A model generated the notes under the pieces. It was not told the DNA's origin and made no database searches. It saw only the letters and a program-made list of their open reading frames with translations. From contig CANTDX010000006.1 of NCBI GenBank assembly GCA_947652615.1, positions 1 through 64,000 on the forward strand: 64,000 nucleotides of DNA, given 5' to 3'. Made by a program: the position numbers and the translations under genes. Of this stretch, positions 1 to 8,835 are shown piece after piece; positions within the stretch are counted from its first letter, which is position 1, and each line of letters begins with the position of its first letter. Origin of the DNA: an uncultured Dorea sp. GTDB lineage: Bacteria; Bacillota; Clostridia; Lachnospirales; Lachnospiraceae.

Positions 1-1202
1 TATTAGAAAAATATCATGGAACGAAAGTTATCCTGCTGATTGACGAATATGACGTCCCGCTGGCAAAGGCTCATGCAAACGGATACTATGACCAGATGAT
101 TTCTTTAATCCGGAATCTGCTTGGAGAGGTGCTGAAGACGAATAGTAGTTTAAAATTTGCGGTGCTGACGGGATGCCTTCGGATTTCAAAAGAGAGTATT
201 TTTACCGGGCTTAATAACCTGAAGGTGTTGACGATTGCGGATGAACGTTTTGATGAATACTTCGGTTTTACAGACAAAGAGGTGAAAGAACTTCTGGAGT
301 ACTATGGAGTGATGGAGCACTATGAGGCGGTAAAAAGATGGTATGACGGATACCAGTTTGGAAATGTAGGAGTGTATTGTCCATGGGATGTATTGAACCA
401 TTGTGACAGGATCAGAAGCAGCCCGGATGTACAGCCGGAAAACTATTGGATCAATACCAGCAGCAATGACGCAGTGAAACGGTTTATTCAGAAATCGGCA
501 AATGTTGTTACCAAACGGGAGATTGAGAACCTGGTGGCAGGCGGGGTTATTACGAAGGAAATTCATCAGGAACTCACATACCCGGAGATTTATGGGACAG
601 TAGACAATATCTGGAGTCTGCTCTTTACCACCGGATATCTGACCCAACGGGGAAAGGCAGAGGGAAGGCAGATGAAGCTGGCGATTCCCAATCGGGAGAT
701 ACGGGATATTTTTGAGACGCAGATTATGGAGTTTTTTAAAGAGAATGTCGAAAAAGACGGGGAGATGCTGACCCGTTTCTGCGATGCCTTGCAGAATGAA
801 GATGTGGAAAATGTAGAAAAGATATTTACAGAATATTTAAGGAAGACTATTAGTATCCGGGATACAGCCGTAAGGACAGATATGAAGGAGGGTTTTTATC
901 ATGGTGTCCTGCTTGGAATTTTAGGAGTGAAAACCAGGTGGGGGGTTTCTTCCAACCGGGAAATGGGAGAGGGCTATGCGGATATCCTTGTGGAACCGGA
1001 TACCGGAGATATGGGGATCATCATAGAAGTAAAATACGCCCATGACGGAGATCTGGATGGGGCATGCAAGGAGGCATTAAAGCAGATAGAATATACAAAG
1101 TATGAAGATGACCTTGAAGACGGTGGAGTAGAGAATATTCTGAAATATGGGATAGCATGCTATAAAAAACGGTGTAAGGTTATGCTGGCAGAAAATGGAT
1201 AA
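1..1202 (+). CDS. AAA-ATPase-like / PD-(D/E)XK nuclease family protein, 5' end missing
   Basis: Open from the first base (frame begins at base 3), so the start and the Walker A region lie upstream of the window. The visible 399 residues begin with a Walker-B-like strand (VILLIDEYD) and continue through the middle region typical of this family. They end in a PD-(D/E)XK-type core: ADILVEP followed by IIIEVKY, giving the D...E-x-K pattern. The family (AAA-ATPase-like plus DUF1703) is widespread and multi-copy in gut anaerobes; its biological role is not established. A paralogue lies at 29910-31499. A terminator follows at 1221-1256. The family call is solid; the function is unknown. Confidence 0.85.
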   Translation, partial: LEKYHGTKVILLIDEYDVPLAKAHANGYYDQMISLIRNLLGEVLKTNSSLKFAVLTGCLRISKESIFTGLNNLKVLTIADERFDEYFGFTDKEVKELLEYYGVMEHYEAVKRWYDGYQFGNVGVYCPWDVLNHCDRIRSSPDVQPENYWINTSSNDAVKRFIQKSANVVTKREIENLVAGGVITKEIHQELTYPEIYGTVDNIWSLLFTTGYLTQRGKAEGRQMKLAIPNREIRDIFETQIMEFFKENVEKDGEMLTRFCDALQNEDVENVEKIFTEYLRKTISIRDTAVRTDMKEGFYHGVLLGILGVKTRWGVSSNREMGEGYADILVEPDTGDMGIIIEVKYAHDGDLDGACKEALKQIEYTKYEDDLEDGGVENILKYGIACYKKRCKVMLAENG

Positions 1203-1220
1203 AATGAATGTAGGCACATG

Positions 1221-1256
1221 AAAGCTCTGAGACGAATAGGTTTCAGGGCTTTTTTA
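1221..1256 (+). terminator. Rho-independent terminator after the AAA/nuclease gene
   Basis: Arms 1221-1233 and 1240-1252 pair through a 13-bp stem with two G-T wobbles, followed by a run of T. Confidence 0.75.
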
Positions 1257-1281
1257 GTTGCAATCTTCTTACTTTTCGATA

Positions 1282-1313
1282 TTGACTTTCCCGTTATGTG
1301 TAAAGTGTATAAT
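1282..1313 (+). promoter_or_regulatory. Promoter of the TPR-DUF4037-DUF4125 unit, 20-bp spacer
   Basis: TTGACT at 1282-1287 and a perfect TATAAT at 1308-1313 are separated by 20 bp, longer than the usual 17. Long spacers of 19-20 bp are characteristic of promoters activated by MerR-family proteins. A MerR-type gene lies in this window at 16404. The promoter itself is convincing; the regulator assignment is inference. Confidence 0.6.
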
Positions 1314-1355
1314 CAAAACAAATTCTGGAATCTATGAACAGAACGGAGGGTGTGA

Positions 1356-2198
1356 ATGAAAGGAAAGGTTGATATACAGGAATTTTACAGCGTACTGGAC
1401 AGTTTGTATGAGAAGAAAGAGATGGACAAAGCAGAGCCTTATATGCTAGAGGTTCTTTCAAGAGCCGGCAATCTTGAAGACCTGGAGGGCGTGGTTTCAG
1501 TCTGCAATGAACTGGGAGGGCTGTATCGCGCTATGAGGCGCACAGACGAAGCGCTCTGGGCTTATGAGAAGGTGATGGAAGGGCTTGAACAGATGGGCTT
1601 GAAGGGAACGCGCAACTATGCGTCGGCGCTGATCAACCTCGGCAACGTGCATATTGCCCGGAAGTCTTATGAGAAGGCATACGGCATCGACCGGCAGGCG
1701 CTTGAGATACTGGAAAGGCTTGGAGGCGAGGCATATCAGAGAGCCGCGTTATACAACAATATGAGCGCCGTCTTGCGGGAGCTTGGCAGGACGAAGGAGG
1801 CGCAGGATATGGCGCTTAGGGCAATAGAAATCATAAGAGAACTGCCGGAGTGTATGGGTGAGCTGGCGACTTCTTACACGAATCTGGGTCAGGCGCAGGC
1901 AAAGGAATACGCCTTTTCCGACGCCAGGCAGAATCTTATGCACGCATTGCAGTTATATGAGAACAGCAGTGGAGACAGGGATATTCATTATGCGAACGCG
2001 GTGTATGCCCTTGGGAATCTGGACGACGCGCAAGGGTACTATGAGAACGCCGAGGAGAGGTATATCCGGGCGGCGAAGCTGATAGAGCGGGATTTTGGAC
2101 ATACCTGCGATTACGATCAGATCATGGAGGATCTACAGAGAGTCAGAAGGAAGGTGAAGAAGGTTGAAGGGAATGGAATTATCCCAGAGTTTTTATGA
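1356..2198 (+). CDS. Tetratricopeptide-repeat protein
   Basis: 280 residues, almost entirely helical repeats. Several TPR-like units with the W/L-G-Y-A-F-A-P type spacing can be seen from about residue 45 to 255 (for example ALINLGNVHIARKSYEKAY and ATSYTNLGQAQAKEYAF). There is no signal peptide or membrane segment, so it is probably a cytoplasmic scaffold or partner-binding protein. ATG is preceded by GGAGGG at good spacing. Its 3' end overlaps the DUF4037 gene, so the two are probably translationally coupled. The likely partners are the next two proteins. The substrate or process is unknown. Confidence 0.85.
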   Translation: MKGKVDIQEFYSVLDSLYEKKEMDKAEPYMLEVLSRAGNLEDLEGVVSVCNELGGLYRAMRRTDEALWAYEKVMEGLEQMGLKGTRNYASALINLGNVHIARKSYEKAYGIDRQALEILERLGGEAYQRAALYNNMSAVLRELGRTKEAQDMALRAIEIIRELPECMGELATSYTNLGQAQAKEYAFSDARQNLMHALQLYENSSGDRDIHYANAVYALGNLDDAQGYYENAEERYIRAAKLIERDFGHTCDYDQIMEDLQRVRRKVKKVEGNGIIPEFL

Positions 2199-3102
2199 AT
2201 TCTGTAAGGAGCAATTATTTGCCGGCGGCTTGGAGGAGCTTCGGGGTTATGCCGCGGCAGGGCTGGTCGGTGAGGGATCGGAATGTTTTGGCTATGATGA
2301 TGATATATCACAGGACCATGATTTCGGCCCGGATTTCTGTATCTGGATCCCGGAGCGGATCTATCAGGAGAACGGAGGCAGGCTGGAGGCGGCATACGAC
2401 GCATTGCCTGAGACATACCGCGGATATCAAAGGAGCAGTTCAAGACAGACGCTTATCAGACGCGGTATCATGACGGTCGAGGGATTCTACAGGAAATATA
2501 CCGGAATCCTGCACATTCCGGCTGACACAAAGGAATGGTTCCAGATTCCGCAAGGTTTCCTTTCCGTTGCGACAAACGGAGCGGTATTTGAGGATCCATA
2601 CGGAGAATTTACACGCAGACGGGAATATCTGCTTGCCTATTATCCAGAGGATGTGATCCGAAAAAAGCTGGCGGCAAAGACGGTAGCCATGGCGCAGGCA
2701 GGGCAATACAACTATGTACGCTGCTGTAGGAGAGGGGAATGGGAGAGCGCATATCTGGCAGGCGGAGAGTTCGTCAGAGCTGCTCTTTCTGTGATCTACC
2801 TGCTGAATAAGAAATATATGCCGTTCTATAAATGGGCGTTTCGGGGAGTGGAGACGCTGACAGAGCTTCGGAATGCAGCCGTCGATCTGAAAGCCTTTGT
2901 CCGGCTGGAAGATTCATCAAAGAATGCTGTACAGAAAAGAATCCTGATAGAAAGTATATGCGATGAAATCGTCTGTGAACTAAGGAAAAAGGGCTATTCT
3001 ACAAGTAACGGCGATTTCCTTGAACCCCACGGGAATTCTATAATGAGCGGTATCCAGGACGATTGGCTTCGCAGCCTGCATGTGATGGCAGATTATGGAT
3101 AG
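2173..3102 (+). CDS. DUF4037 family, nucleotidyltransferase-like protein
   Basis: 309 residues from ATG 2173; a TTG at 2164 is an alternative, but AAGAAGG at 2157-2163 fits the ATG. Near the N-terminus G35-S36, eleven residues, then D48-H49-D50 match the pattern G-S-x(9-13)-D-h-D of minimal nucleotidyltransferases (polymerase-beta fold), which is how DUF4037 is generally understood. The rest is helical. It may transfer a nucleotide to a protein or small molecule; the substrate is not known. It overlaps the TPR gene and is followed closely by the DUF4125 gene, forming a three-gene unit just upstream of the choline microcompartment locus. Confidence 0.8.
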   Translation: MELSQSFYEFCKEQLFAGGLEELRGYAAAGLVGEGSECFGYDDDISQDHDFGPDFCIWIPERIYQENGGRLEAAYDALPETYRGYQRSSSRQTLIRRGIMTVEGFYRKYTGILHIPADTKEWFQIPQGFLSVATNGAVFEDPYGEFTRRREYLLAYYPEDVIRKKLAAKTVAMAQAGQYNYVRCCRRGEWESAYLAGGEFVRAALSVIYLLNKKYMPFYKWAFRGVETLTELRNAAVDLKAFVRLEDSSKNAVQKRILIESICDEIVCELRKKGYSTSNGDFLEPHGNSIMSGIQDDWLRSLHVMADYG

Positions 3103-3163
3103 AGTATCCCGATATATGAAAAAAGATCTTACGGCGAAAAGGATAGAAAGAGAAGGAAAGAAA

Positions 3164-3766
3164 ATGGCAGAAAACAGAGAATACAACTCGAAAGACGAAT
3201 TGATTAATCAGATCATCTCAGAAGAATACCGAATGTTTTCTGAGGTACAGAACATAGGCGGCCGCGCTTCCTGCCAGGATGATTATGACACGTTTTATAT
3301 TATGCGGTGCGCTCAGCACAGCATTTTTGCGGAAAATACGCTGAAAAGCTATCTGCAAGACATAGAAGACGCACAGAAGGCAGAACGAAACCTGATAACA
3401 GAAAAGTATTCCTGGATGATGGAAGAAACCGATCCAATCTGGTTTAAGGAAAAGTTGAGTCCGCATCTGCCCCGGCTTAGTCCGCGCAAGATGCGTTTGG
3501 TGGAAAGTATGACGGTTACTTTCATGAACTGTTATGAGGACGTGAAAAAGCAGTATCCCAATATGCTCGCCTGGGGACGCGATCCGTATGACAATCAGGG
3601 CGGCGCATCTATCCGGCTGTATTTTTCCGGTGAACTTAAGACATGGTCGGAGGGGACCTTGCTGCTGGCTTGCCAGGATATCATTTCGCATCTGGAGAAA
3701 CACGAAAATCCGGTGCGTATGATCTACGAGAAAATCATGGATTTTTACAGCCGCGTACTGATGTAA
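3164..3766 (+). CDS. DUF4125 family protein
   Basis: 200 residues from ATG 3164, chosen because GAAGGAAAG sits six bases upstream. An in-frame ATG at 3095 overlapping the previous stop would add 23 basic residues and has no clear ribosome binding site. The protein is soluble and mostly helical, with a conserved-looking N-terminal segment (EEYRMFSEVQN, then CQDDYDTFY) typical of DUF4125. The function is unknown. It is the last gene of the TPR-DUF4037-DUF4125 unit, whose adjacency suggests a shared pathway. Confidence 0.75.
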   Translation: MAENREYNSKDELINQIISEEYRMFSEVQNIGGRASCQDDYDTFYIMRCAQHSIFAENTLKSYLQDIEDAQKAERNLITEKYSWMMEETDPIWFKEKLSPHLPRLSPRKMRLVESMTVTFMNCYEDVKKQYPNMLAWGRDPYDNQGGASIRLYFSGELKTWSEGTLLLACQDIISHLEKHENPVRMIYEKIMDFYSRVLM

Positions 3767-3940
3767 GAAGGCAGAAGAAGTACGGGGCAGAATTCCCGTT
3801 AGGGGAAAGGGGAAAAATCTGTAAAAACAGGAAAAAAAGGGCTGTAAGTTTTTTTAGAGCGCTGGATAGAAGGTTAACGGGGATTTTCATTATAAAAACT
3901 GCACAAAAATGCAGATAAAAATAAGTTGAAATGTACAATA

Positions 3941-3976
3941 TTGACTTTGACCGATAGGGAAATGATACCTTATAAA
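3941..3976 (+). promoter_or_regulatory. Probable promoter of the choline microcompartment operon
   Basis: TTGACT (3941-3946) and an overlapping TTGACC (3947-3952) precede TATAAA (3971-3976), with 18 bp after the second. The spacer contains an imperfect AGG...CCT dyad (3956-3958 and 3968-3970). The block ATTGACTTT-(N)-CCG resembles the promoter at 1282, hinting at a shared regulator, possibly the MerR-type protein encoded in the locus. Confidence 0.55.
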
Positions 3977-3989
3977 AGGAATAAATAAT

Positions 3990-4029
3990 GTAACTGCCGG
4001 ATATCAAAGACAATATCAAAGACAGTTAC
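3990..4029 (+). repeat. Leader inverted repeat enclosing a perfect 12-bp tandem repeat
   Basis: GTAACTG (3990-3996) and CAGTTAC (4023-4029) are perfect complements 26 bases apart. Between them ATATCAAAGACA occurs twice back to back (4001-4012 and 4013-4024). The element is downstream of the promoter and just upstream of the ribosome binding site, so it could be an RNA structure or a repeat operator. Confidence 0.65.
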
Positions 4030-4058
4030 GTTCAGGAGGATCAAGAAAGGAGGAGACA

Positions 4059-4358
4059 ATGAGATATTACGGCGAAGAGGCTTTGGGAATGGTTGAGACA
4101 TTAGGCATGGTTCCTGCTTTAGAAGCGTGTGATAAAATGCTGAAAGCAGCTGATGTCGAATTGGTCTCGTATGAAAATGTGGGCTCTACCTTGGTGACGA
4201 TTATGGTCAAGGGAGACGTTGCCGCATGCAGGGCGTCCGTTGACGCAGGAAAAAGAGCCGCGGAACAGATAGGCAAGGTGACGGCGGTGCATGTGATACC
4301 TAGACCGATTCGGATCATCGGTGATATCGTATCCTGTCACGATGTAGACATTTATTAA
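4059..4358 (+). CDS. BMC-domain hexameric shell protein (BMC-H), first gene of the choline locus
   Basis: 99 residues with the canonical BMC fold order: [19 protein letters not shown], then [10 protein letters not shown], then [15 protein letters not shown], ending HVIPRP plus a short tail. Such proteins form flat hexamers that tile the microcompartment shell, and the loop around the GST of NVGSTLV lines the central pore. That loop differs from the glycine-rich loop of the shell protein at 16044, so its pore selectivity probably differs. AAAGGAGG precedes the ATG. It is the first gene of a locus that continues to 19403. Confidence 0.93.
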   Translation: MRYYGEEALGMVETLGMVPALEACDKMLKAADVELVSYENVGSTLVTIMVKGDVAACRASVDAGKRAAEQIGKVTAVHVIPRPIRIIGDIVSCHDVDIY

Positions 4359-4380
4359 TACATAGGGAGAGGGAAGACTT

Positions 4381-4692
4381 ATGGCTAAATATAATGCTTT
4401 AGGCATGATAGAGACGTTTGGTCTTGTGTTTGTACTGGAAGCCGCTGACGCTATGGTAAAGGCCGCTGACGTGGAGCTGGTGGGCTATGAAAACACAGCT
4501 TCCGGCTATATCTCAGTACTGGTTGCAGGAGACATTGCCGCCTGCCAGAGTGCGGTAGATGCCGGCGTGAAGGCGGTGAAGGATATGGAAGGCAATCTGT
4601 ACAGTTCCGTGGTGATCGCAAGCCCGCATCCGGATCTGTACAAGATCACAGAGCGTTACCGGTTGGATAAACTCCTTCCGCAGATCGATTAG
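4381..4692 (+). CDS. BMC-domain hexameric shell protein (BMC-H)
   Basis: 103 residues, close in sequence to the preceding shell protein over the first 75 residues (ALGMIETFGLVFVLEAADA, VAGDIAACQSAVDAG). The usual HVIPRP end is replaced by VVIASPHPDLYK and a charged helix. The pore loop is NTASGYI. The divergent C-terminus suggests a specialised shell position or partner contact. It sits 22 bases after the first shell gene and 23 bases before the aldehyde-dehydrogenase homologue. Confidence 0.92.
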   Translation: MAKYNALGMIETFGLVFVLEAADAMVKAADVELVGYENTASGYISVLVAGDIAACQSAVDAGVKAVKDMEGNLYSSVVIASPHPDLYKITERYRLDKLLPQID

Positions 4693-4715
4693 AACGCTTA
4701 AGGGAAGGAGACGAC

Positions 4716-6197
4716 ATGAATATTATCGACAATGATCTGCTCTCCATCCAGGAAGCCAGGATATTAGCTGAAAATGCAGCGATGGCAAAAAAACAGCTTG
4801 CCCAATTCTCTCAGGAAAAGCTCAACACCATTGTGGAAGGAATGCTTGACGCAGTAGTTATGCATCTGGGAGAACTCGCCTTATTGTCCCATGAGGAGAC
4901 CGGTTACGGGAAGGCAGAAGACAAGGCTGCAAAGAATTATTTTATCTGTGAATCGGTAAGACGAAAGATCCGCAATATGAAATGCGTCGGATTTATAGAG
5001 GAAGATGCAGATAACTGCACGGCGAAAGTGGGAGTGCCCTTAGGAGTGATCGCGGCGTTGGTGCCGTCTACCAATCCGGTATCTACCACCATCTTCAACG
5101 CGGTGATCGCAGTAAAGGCGGGCAATGCCATTATCTTTTCCGCGCATCCAAGAGCAGTTAAGACAGTCGGAAGAACATTGGACATATTGATCAAGGCCGC
5201 CTGCGAACACGGTATGCCGGAATATGGGATCTCCTATCTGCACGCAGTGGACAGGGAAGGGACCAATACCCTGATCAGGCATCCTGAGGTGAATCTGATC
5301 TTGAATACCGGAGTTCCTGCATTTCTGGATGAGGCGAACCGTTCCGGCAAGCCGCTGATCTACGGCGGAAGCGGAAACGGACCTGCGTTTATCGAGAGAA
5401 CCGCCGATGTGAAGCAGGCAGTCAGCGACATTATCGAAAGCAAGACTTTCGATTACGGAATGGTATCTGCCGCGGAACAGTCCGTCGTAGTGGAGCGGTG
5501 TATCGAACCGGAAGTCCGGCGGGAACTGACCGCGCAGGGAGCGTACTTTATGACGGAGGAAGAATCCGTCAGATTAGGCAGGCTGCTTTACAACAGCGAC
5601 GGAAGCATCAATGCGGAATTCGTCGGGATTTCTGCAAAACGTCTGGCGTCAAGAGCCGGATTTTCCGTAGACGGGCAGGTAGAATTGCTGATCGCCGAAG
5701 GGAAATACGCGCTGAGCGACAATCCATATAACAAAGAGAAGCTTTGTCCTGTGCTTGCGTACTATATCGAGGATGACTGGCAGAATGCCTGCGAGAAATG
5801 CATCGAGCTGTTATTTGCCAAGAACGGCGGGCACACGCTGGTGATCCATTCAACGGACGATTATGTGATCCGGCAGTTTGCACTCAAAAAGCCGGTGGCG
5901 AGGGTGTTGGTCAATACTCCGGCGTCGCTTGGCAGTATGGGCGTGACTACGGCTCTGTTCCCGGCGATGACGCTTGGAAGCGGCGTGACAGGACAGGGTA
6001 TCACGTCGGAGAATGTATCGCCGCTGAATCTTGTGTATATCCGCACGGTCGGGGCAGGTATCCGGGACAGCGCATATATCAGGAGATATTGCGGTGATCA
6101 ATTGGCGGAAATTAAGGAGAAACGCAAAATGGAACGTGAAGAGGGGATGCGCCTGATCAGGCGTCTGATCGGTGAGGCGGTTTCCTCTGCATCGTAA
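4716..6197 (+). CDS. Aldehyde-dehydrogenase homologue lacking the catalytic cysteine
   Basis: 493 residues, clearly homologous to CoA-acylating aldehyde dehydrogenases of microcompartments (PduP/EutE type). It shares the cofactor-binding region (VPSTNPVSTTIF, FSAHPRAVK) and the GSGNGPAFIERTADV block with the second copy at 13677. At the catalytic position the second copy has ICASEQS with Cys251; here the sequence is VSAAEQS with Ser251 (codon TCT at 5466). A conventional thioester mechanism is therefore not possible, and the protein may be a structural or regulatory partner of the active enzyme, or use another chemistry. Strong Shine-Dalgarno. Likely resident in the microcompartment lumen. 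Confidence 0.85.
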   Translation: MNIIDNDLLSIQEARILAENAAMAKKQLAQFSQEKLNTIVEGMLDAVVMHLGELALLSHEETGYGKAEDKAAKNYFICESVRRKIRNMKCVGFIEEDADNCTAKVGVPLGVIAALVPSTNPVSTTIFNAVIAVKAGNAIIFSAHPRAVKTVGRTLDILIKAACEHGMPEYGISYLHAVDREGTNTLIRHPEVNLILNTGVPAFLDEANRSGKPLIYGGSGNGPAFIERTADVKQAVSDIIESKTFDYGMVSAAEQSVVVERCIEPEVRRELTAQGAYFMTEEESVRLGRLLYNSDGSINAEFVGISAKRLASRAGFSVDGQVELLIAEGKYALSDNPYNKEKLCPVLAYYIEDDWQNACEKCIELLFAKNGGHTLVIHSTDDYVIRQFALKKPVARVLVNTPASLGSMGVTTALFPAMTLGSGVTGQGITSENVSPLNLVYIRTVGAGIRDSAYIRRYCGDQLAEIKEKRKMEREEGMRLIRRLIGEAVSSAS

Positions 6198-6235
6198 TAA
6201 ATGAAAAACAAAAAAGAAAGTGAGGTATATGAAAA

Positions 6236-8806
6236 TTGGATATTCGTGAATTTTCTACAAAACTCGCAGAAGCAACCAGGGATATGACGCCGGCAGAGCG
6301 CCAGGCGATCCAGAAAATGTTCCAGGGAATGAGCGAGCAGATCACAAAAGAAGATCCGGCGCCGGCGTCTTGCGCGTCCGGATGTAAGGACGGATATGCA
6401 GGAACGGCAAATCACGGGACAGCTATTCCAGAAGGACCGACAGAGCGTATATTGGCTTTGAAGAGGCAGTATATGAGTTGGAAACCGTCCATCACAACAC
6501 ATCGTGCAAAAGCAATCACCAAGATTTACAAAGAGAATCCGGGAATGCCGAAGATCCTGCTTCGCGGAAAATGTTTCCGTTATTGCTGTGAGACGGCTCC
6601 GCTTGTGATCCAGGAGAATGAGCTGATCGTCGGCAACCCGACAGGAGCGCCGAGAGCCGGTGCATTCGCTCCCGATATCGCATGGCGGTGGATGCAGGAT
6701 GAATTGGATACCATCGAGACACGTGACCAGGATCCGTTCTATATTTCACCAGAAGATAAGAAATATATGAGAGAAGTTCTGTTCCCATTCTGGGAAGGAA
6801 AATCTGTAGACGAATACTGCGAAGGCCAGTACCGTGAATGCGGCGGCTGGGAATTATCCGGCGAGTCCTTTGTATCCGATTGTTCCTATCATGCATTAAA
6901 CGGCGGCGGCGATTCCAATCCGGGCTATGACGTGATCACCATGAAGAAGGGTATGATCGATATACAGAATGAAGCCAGGGAAGCGCTGAACCATTTAAGC
7001 TACACGAATCCAGAGGATATCGATAAGATCTATTTCTACAAATCTGTGATCGATACGACCGAAGGCGTTATGATCTATGCCCAGCGCCTCTCAGACTATG
7101 CCCGCCAGATGGCGTTAAAGGAGACGAACCCGCAGCGCAGGGCAGAGCTTGAGAAGATCGCAGAGATCAATGCAAGAGTTCCAAAATATAAACCGGAAAC
7201 CTTCTGGGAAGCGATTCAGGCAGTATGGACCATTGAATCCCTGCTTCCTGTAGAGGAAAACCAGACGGGTATGTCGATCGGCCGTGTGGACCAGTATATG
7301 TATCCGTACTATCGGGCAGATATCGACGCCGGGCGTATGAACGATTATGAGGCATTTGAGCTTGCAAGCTGTATGCTGATCAAGATGTCCGAGATGATGT
7401 GGGTAACGTCTGAGGGCGGTTCCAAGTTCTTCGCTGGATATCAGCCGTTTGTAAATATGTGCGTCGGCGGATGTACACGTTCCGGTGCAGATGCGACCAA
7501 CGATCTGACATACCTGCTGATGGACGCGGTAAGACACACGAAGATCTATCAGCCGTCGCTTGCATGCCGTATCCATAATAAATCTCCTGAGAAATATCTG
7601 CGTAAGATCGTAGATGTTGTGCGTGCGGGTATGGGATTCCCGGCCTGTCATTTCGACGATACGCATATCAAGATGATGCTGGCAAAGGGCGTGTCTGTAG
7701 AGGATGCAAGAGATTACTGTCTCATGGGCTGTGTTGAGCCGCAGAAGGCAGGACGGTTATATCAGTGGACTTCGACTTCTTATACACAGTGGCCGATCGC
7801 CATTGAACTTACGCTGAACCACGGAGTTCCGCTCTGGTACGGCAAACAGGTAACACCGGATGAAGGACCGCTTACCCAGTATCAGACTTTTGAGCAGTTC
7901 GACCGGGCTGTTAAGAACCAGATCGACTACATCACAAAATGGACGGATGTTATGACGGTGATCTCCCAGAGAGTACACAAGGAACTGGCGCCGAAGCCAT
8001 TGATGTCCATTATGTACGAAGGATGTATGGAAAAGGGCTACGGAGTTGAATCCGGCGGAGCTATGTACAATTACGGCCCGGGCGTCGTATGGTCAGGACT
8101 TGCCACCTACGCAGATTCCATGGCAGCGATCAAGAAGCTTGTATTCGAGGATAAGAAGTATACTCTGGAACAGCTGAATCAGGCTCTTCTTGCTGATTTT
8201 GAAGGATATGAGCAGATCAGAAGAGACTGTCTGGACGCACCGAAGTATGGAAATGATGACGATTATGCAGATAGTATCTGTGCGGATATCATTCAATACA
8301 CAGAGCATGAGCATAGAAAATATAAGACCTTATTCTCACATCTGAGCCACGGTACGCTGTCAATTTCCAACAATACACCGTTTGGTATGATGACAGGCGC
8401 GTCTGCCAACGGAAGAAAGGCATGGCTGCCTCTGTCCGACGGTATCAGCCCGACACAAGGCGCGGATTACAAGGGACCGACGGCGATCATCAAGTCCGTA
8501 TCAAAGATGGCGAACGACAATATGAATATAGGCCTGGTACATAACTTTAAGCTGATGCCGGGACTTCTTGACACAATGGAAGGCGAACAGGGATTGATCA
8601 CACTGCTGCGCACGGCAAGTATGTACGGCAACGGCGAGATGCAGTTCAACTATGTGGATAACCAATCTATGCTGGAGGCACAGAAGGATCCGGACAGCCA
8701 CAGAGACCTTGTGGTACGTGTCGCAGGTTACAGCGCGTTCTTTACCGAGCTGTGCAAGGATGTTCAGGACGAGATCATCAGCAGGACTATGCTGACAAAA
8801 CTTTAG
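6236..8806 (+). CDS. cutC: Choline trimethylamine-lyase, glycyl radical enzyme
   Basis: Splits choline into trimethylamine and acetaldehyde by radical chemistry, without B12. 856 residues. The C-terminal glycyl-radical motif RVAGYSAF has Gly831, and the thiyl-radical Cys499 lies in MGCVEPQ with Glu501. Residues known from the Desulfovibrio alaskensis structure line up with a constant offset of ten: Tyr218, Asp226, Phe405, Cys499, Glu501, Thr512 and Tyr516. This separates it from isethionate lyase and propanediol dehydratase. The start is TTG 6236 with GTGAGG upstream. The nearest ATG (6229) is out of frame and stops after six codons, and the conserved N-terminal helix [13 protein letters not shown] needs the TTG. 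That helix may be an encapsulation peptide. The activase gene follows. Confidence 0.97.
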   Translation: MDIREFSTKLAEATRDMTPAERQAIQKMFQGMSEQITKEDPAPASCASGCKDGYAGTANHGTAIPEGPTERILALKRQYMSWKPSITTHRAKAITKIYKENPGMPKILLRGKCFRYCCETAPLVIQENELIVGNPTGAPRAGAFAPDIAWRWMQDELDTIETRDQDPFYISPEDKKYMREVLFPFWEGKSVDEYCEGQYRECGGWELSGESFVSDCSYHALNGGGDSNPGYDVITMKKGMIDIQNEAREALNHLSYTNPEDIDKIYFYKSVIDTTEGVMIYAQRLSDYARQMALKETNPQRRAELEKIAEINARVPKYKPETFWEAIQAVWTIESLLPVEENQTGMSIGRVDQYMYPYYRADIDAGRMNDYEAFELASCMLIKMSEMMWVTSEGGSKFFAGYQPFVNMCVGGCTRSGADATNDLTYLLMDAVRHTKIYQPSLACRIHNKSPEKYLRKIVDVVRAGMGFPACHFDDTHIKMMLAKGVSVEDARDYCLMGCVEPQKAGRLYQWTSTSYTQWPIAIELTLNHGVPLWYGKQVTPDEGPLTQYQTFEQFDRAVKNQIDYITKWTDVMTVISQRVHKELAPKPLMSIMYEGCMEKGYGVESGGAMYNYGPGVVWSGLATYADSMAAIKKLVFEDKKYTLEQLNQALLADFEGYEQIRRDCLDAPKYGNDDDYADSICADIIQYTEHEHRKYKTLFSHLSHGTLSISNNTPFGMMTGASANGRKAWLPLSDGISPTQGADYKGPTAIIKSVSKMANDNMNIGLVHNFKLMPGLLDTMEGEQGLITLLRTASMYGNGEMQFNYVDNQSMLEAQKDPDSHRDLVVRVAGYSAFFTELCKDVQDEIISRTMLTKL

Positions 8807-8835
8807 ACGATTACACGGAATGAAGGAGTTCACTT

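Larger units (their letters stand above)
3767..4058. other. Regulatory gap between the DUF4125 gene and the choline microcompartment operon
   Basis: 292 bases without a credible gene. The first part is A/G rich, with a small CTGCA/TGCAG hairpin near 3902-3914 that lacks a T-tract. The second half holds the operon promoter, a tandem repeat inside a larger inverted repeat, and two Shine-Dalgarno-like sequences (near 4034 and 4047) before the first shell gene. Confidence 0.7.

Noticed and set aside
6236-8806. Glycyl radical enzyme as propanediol dehydratase or isethionate lyase
   Set aside because: The choline-specific residues Tyr218, Asp226, Phe405, Thr512 and Tyr516 all match choline lyase with one constant offset.
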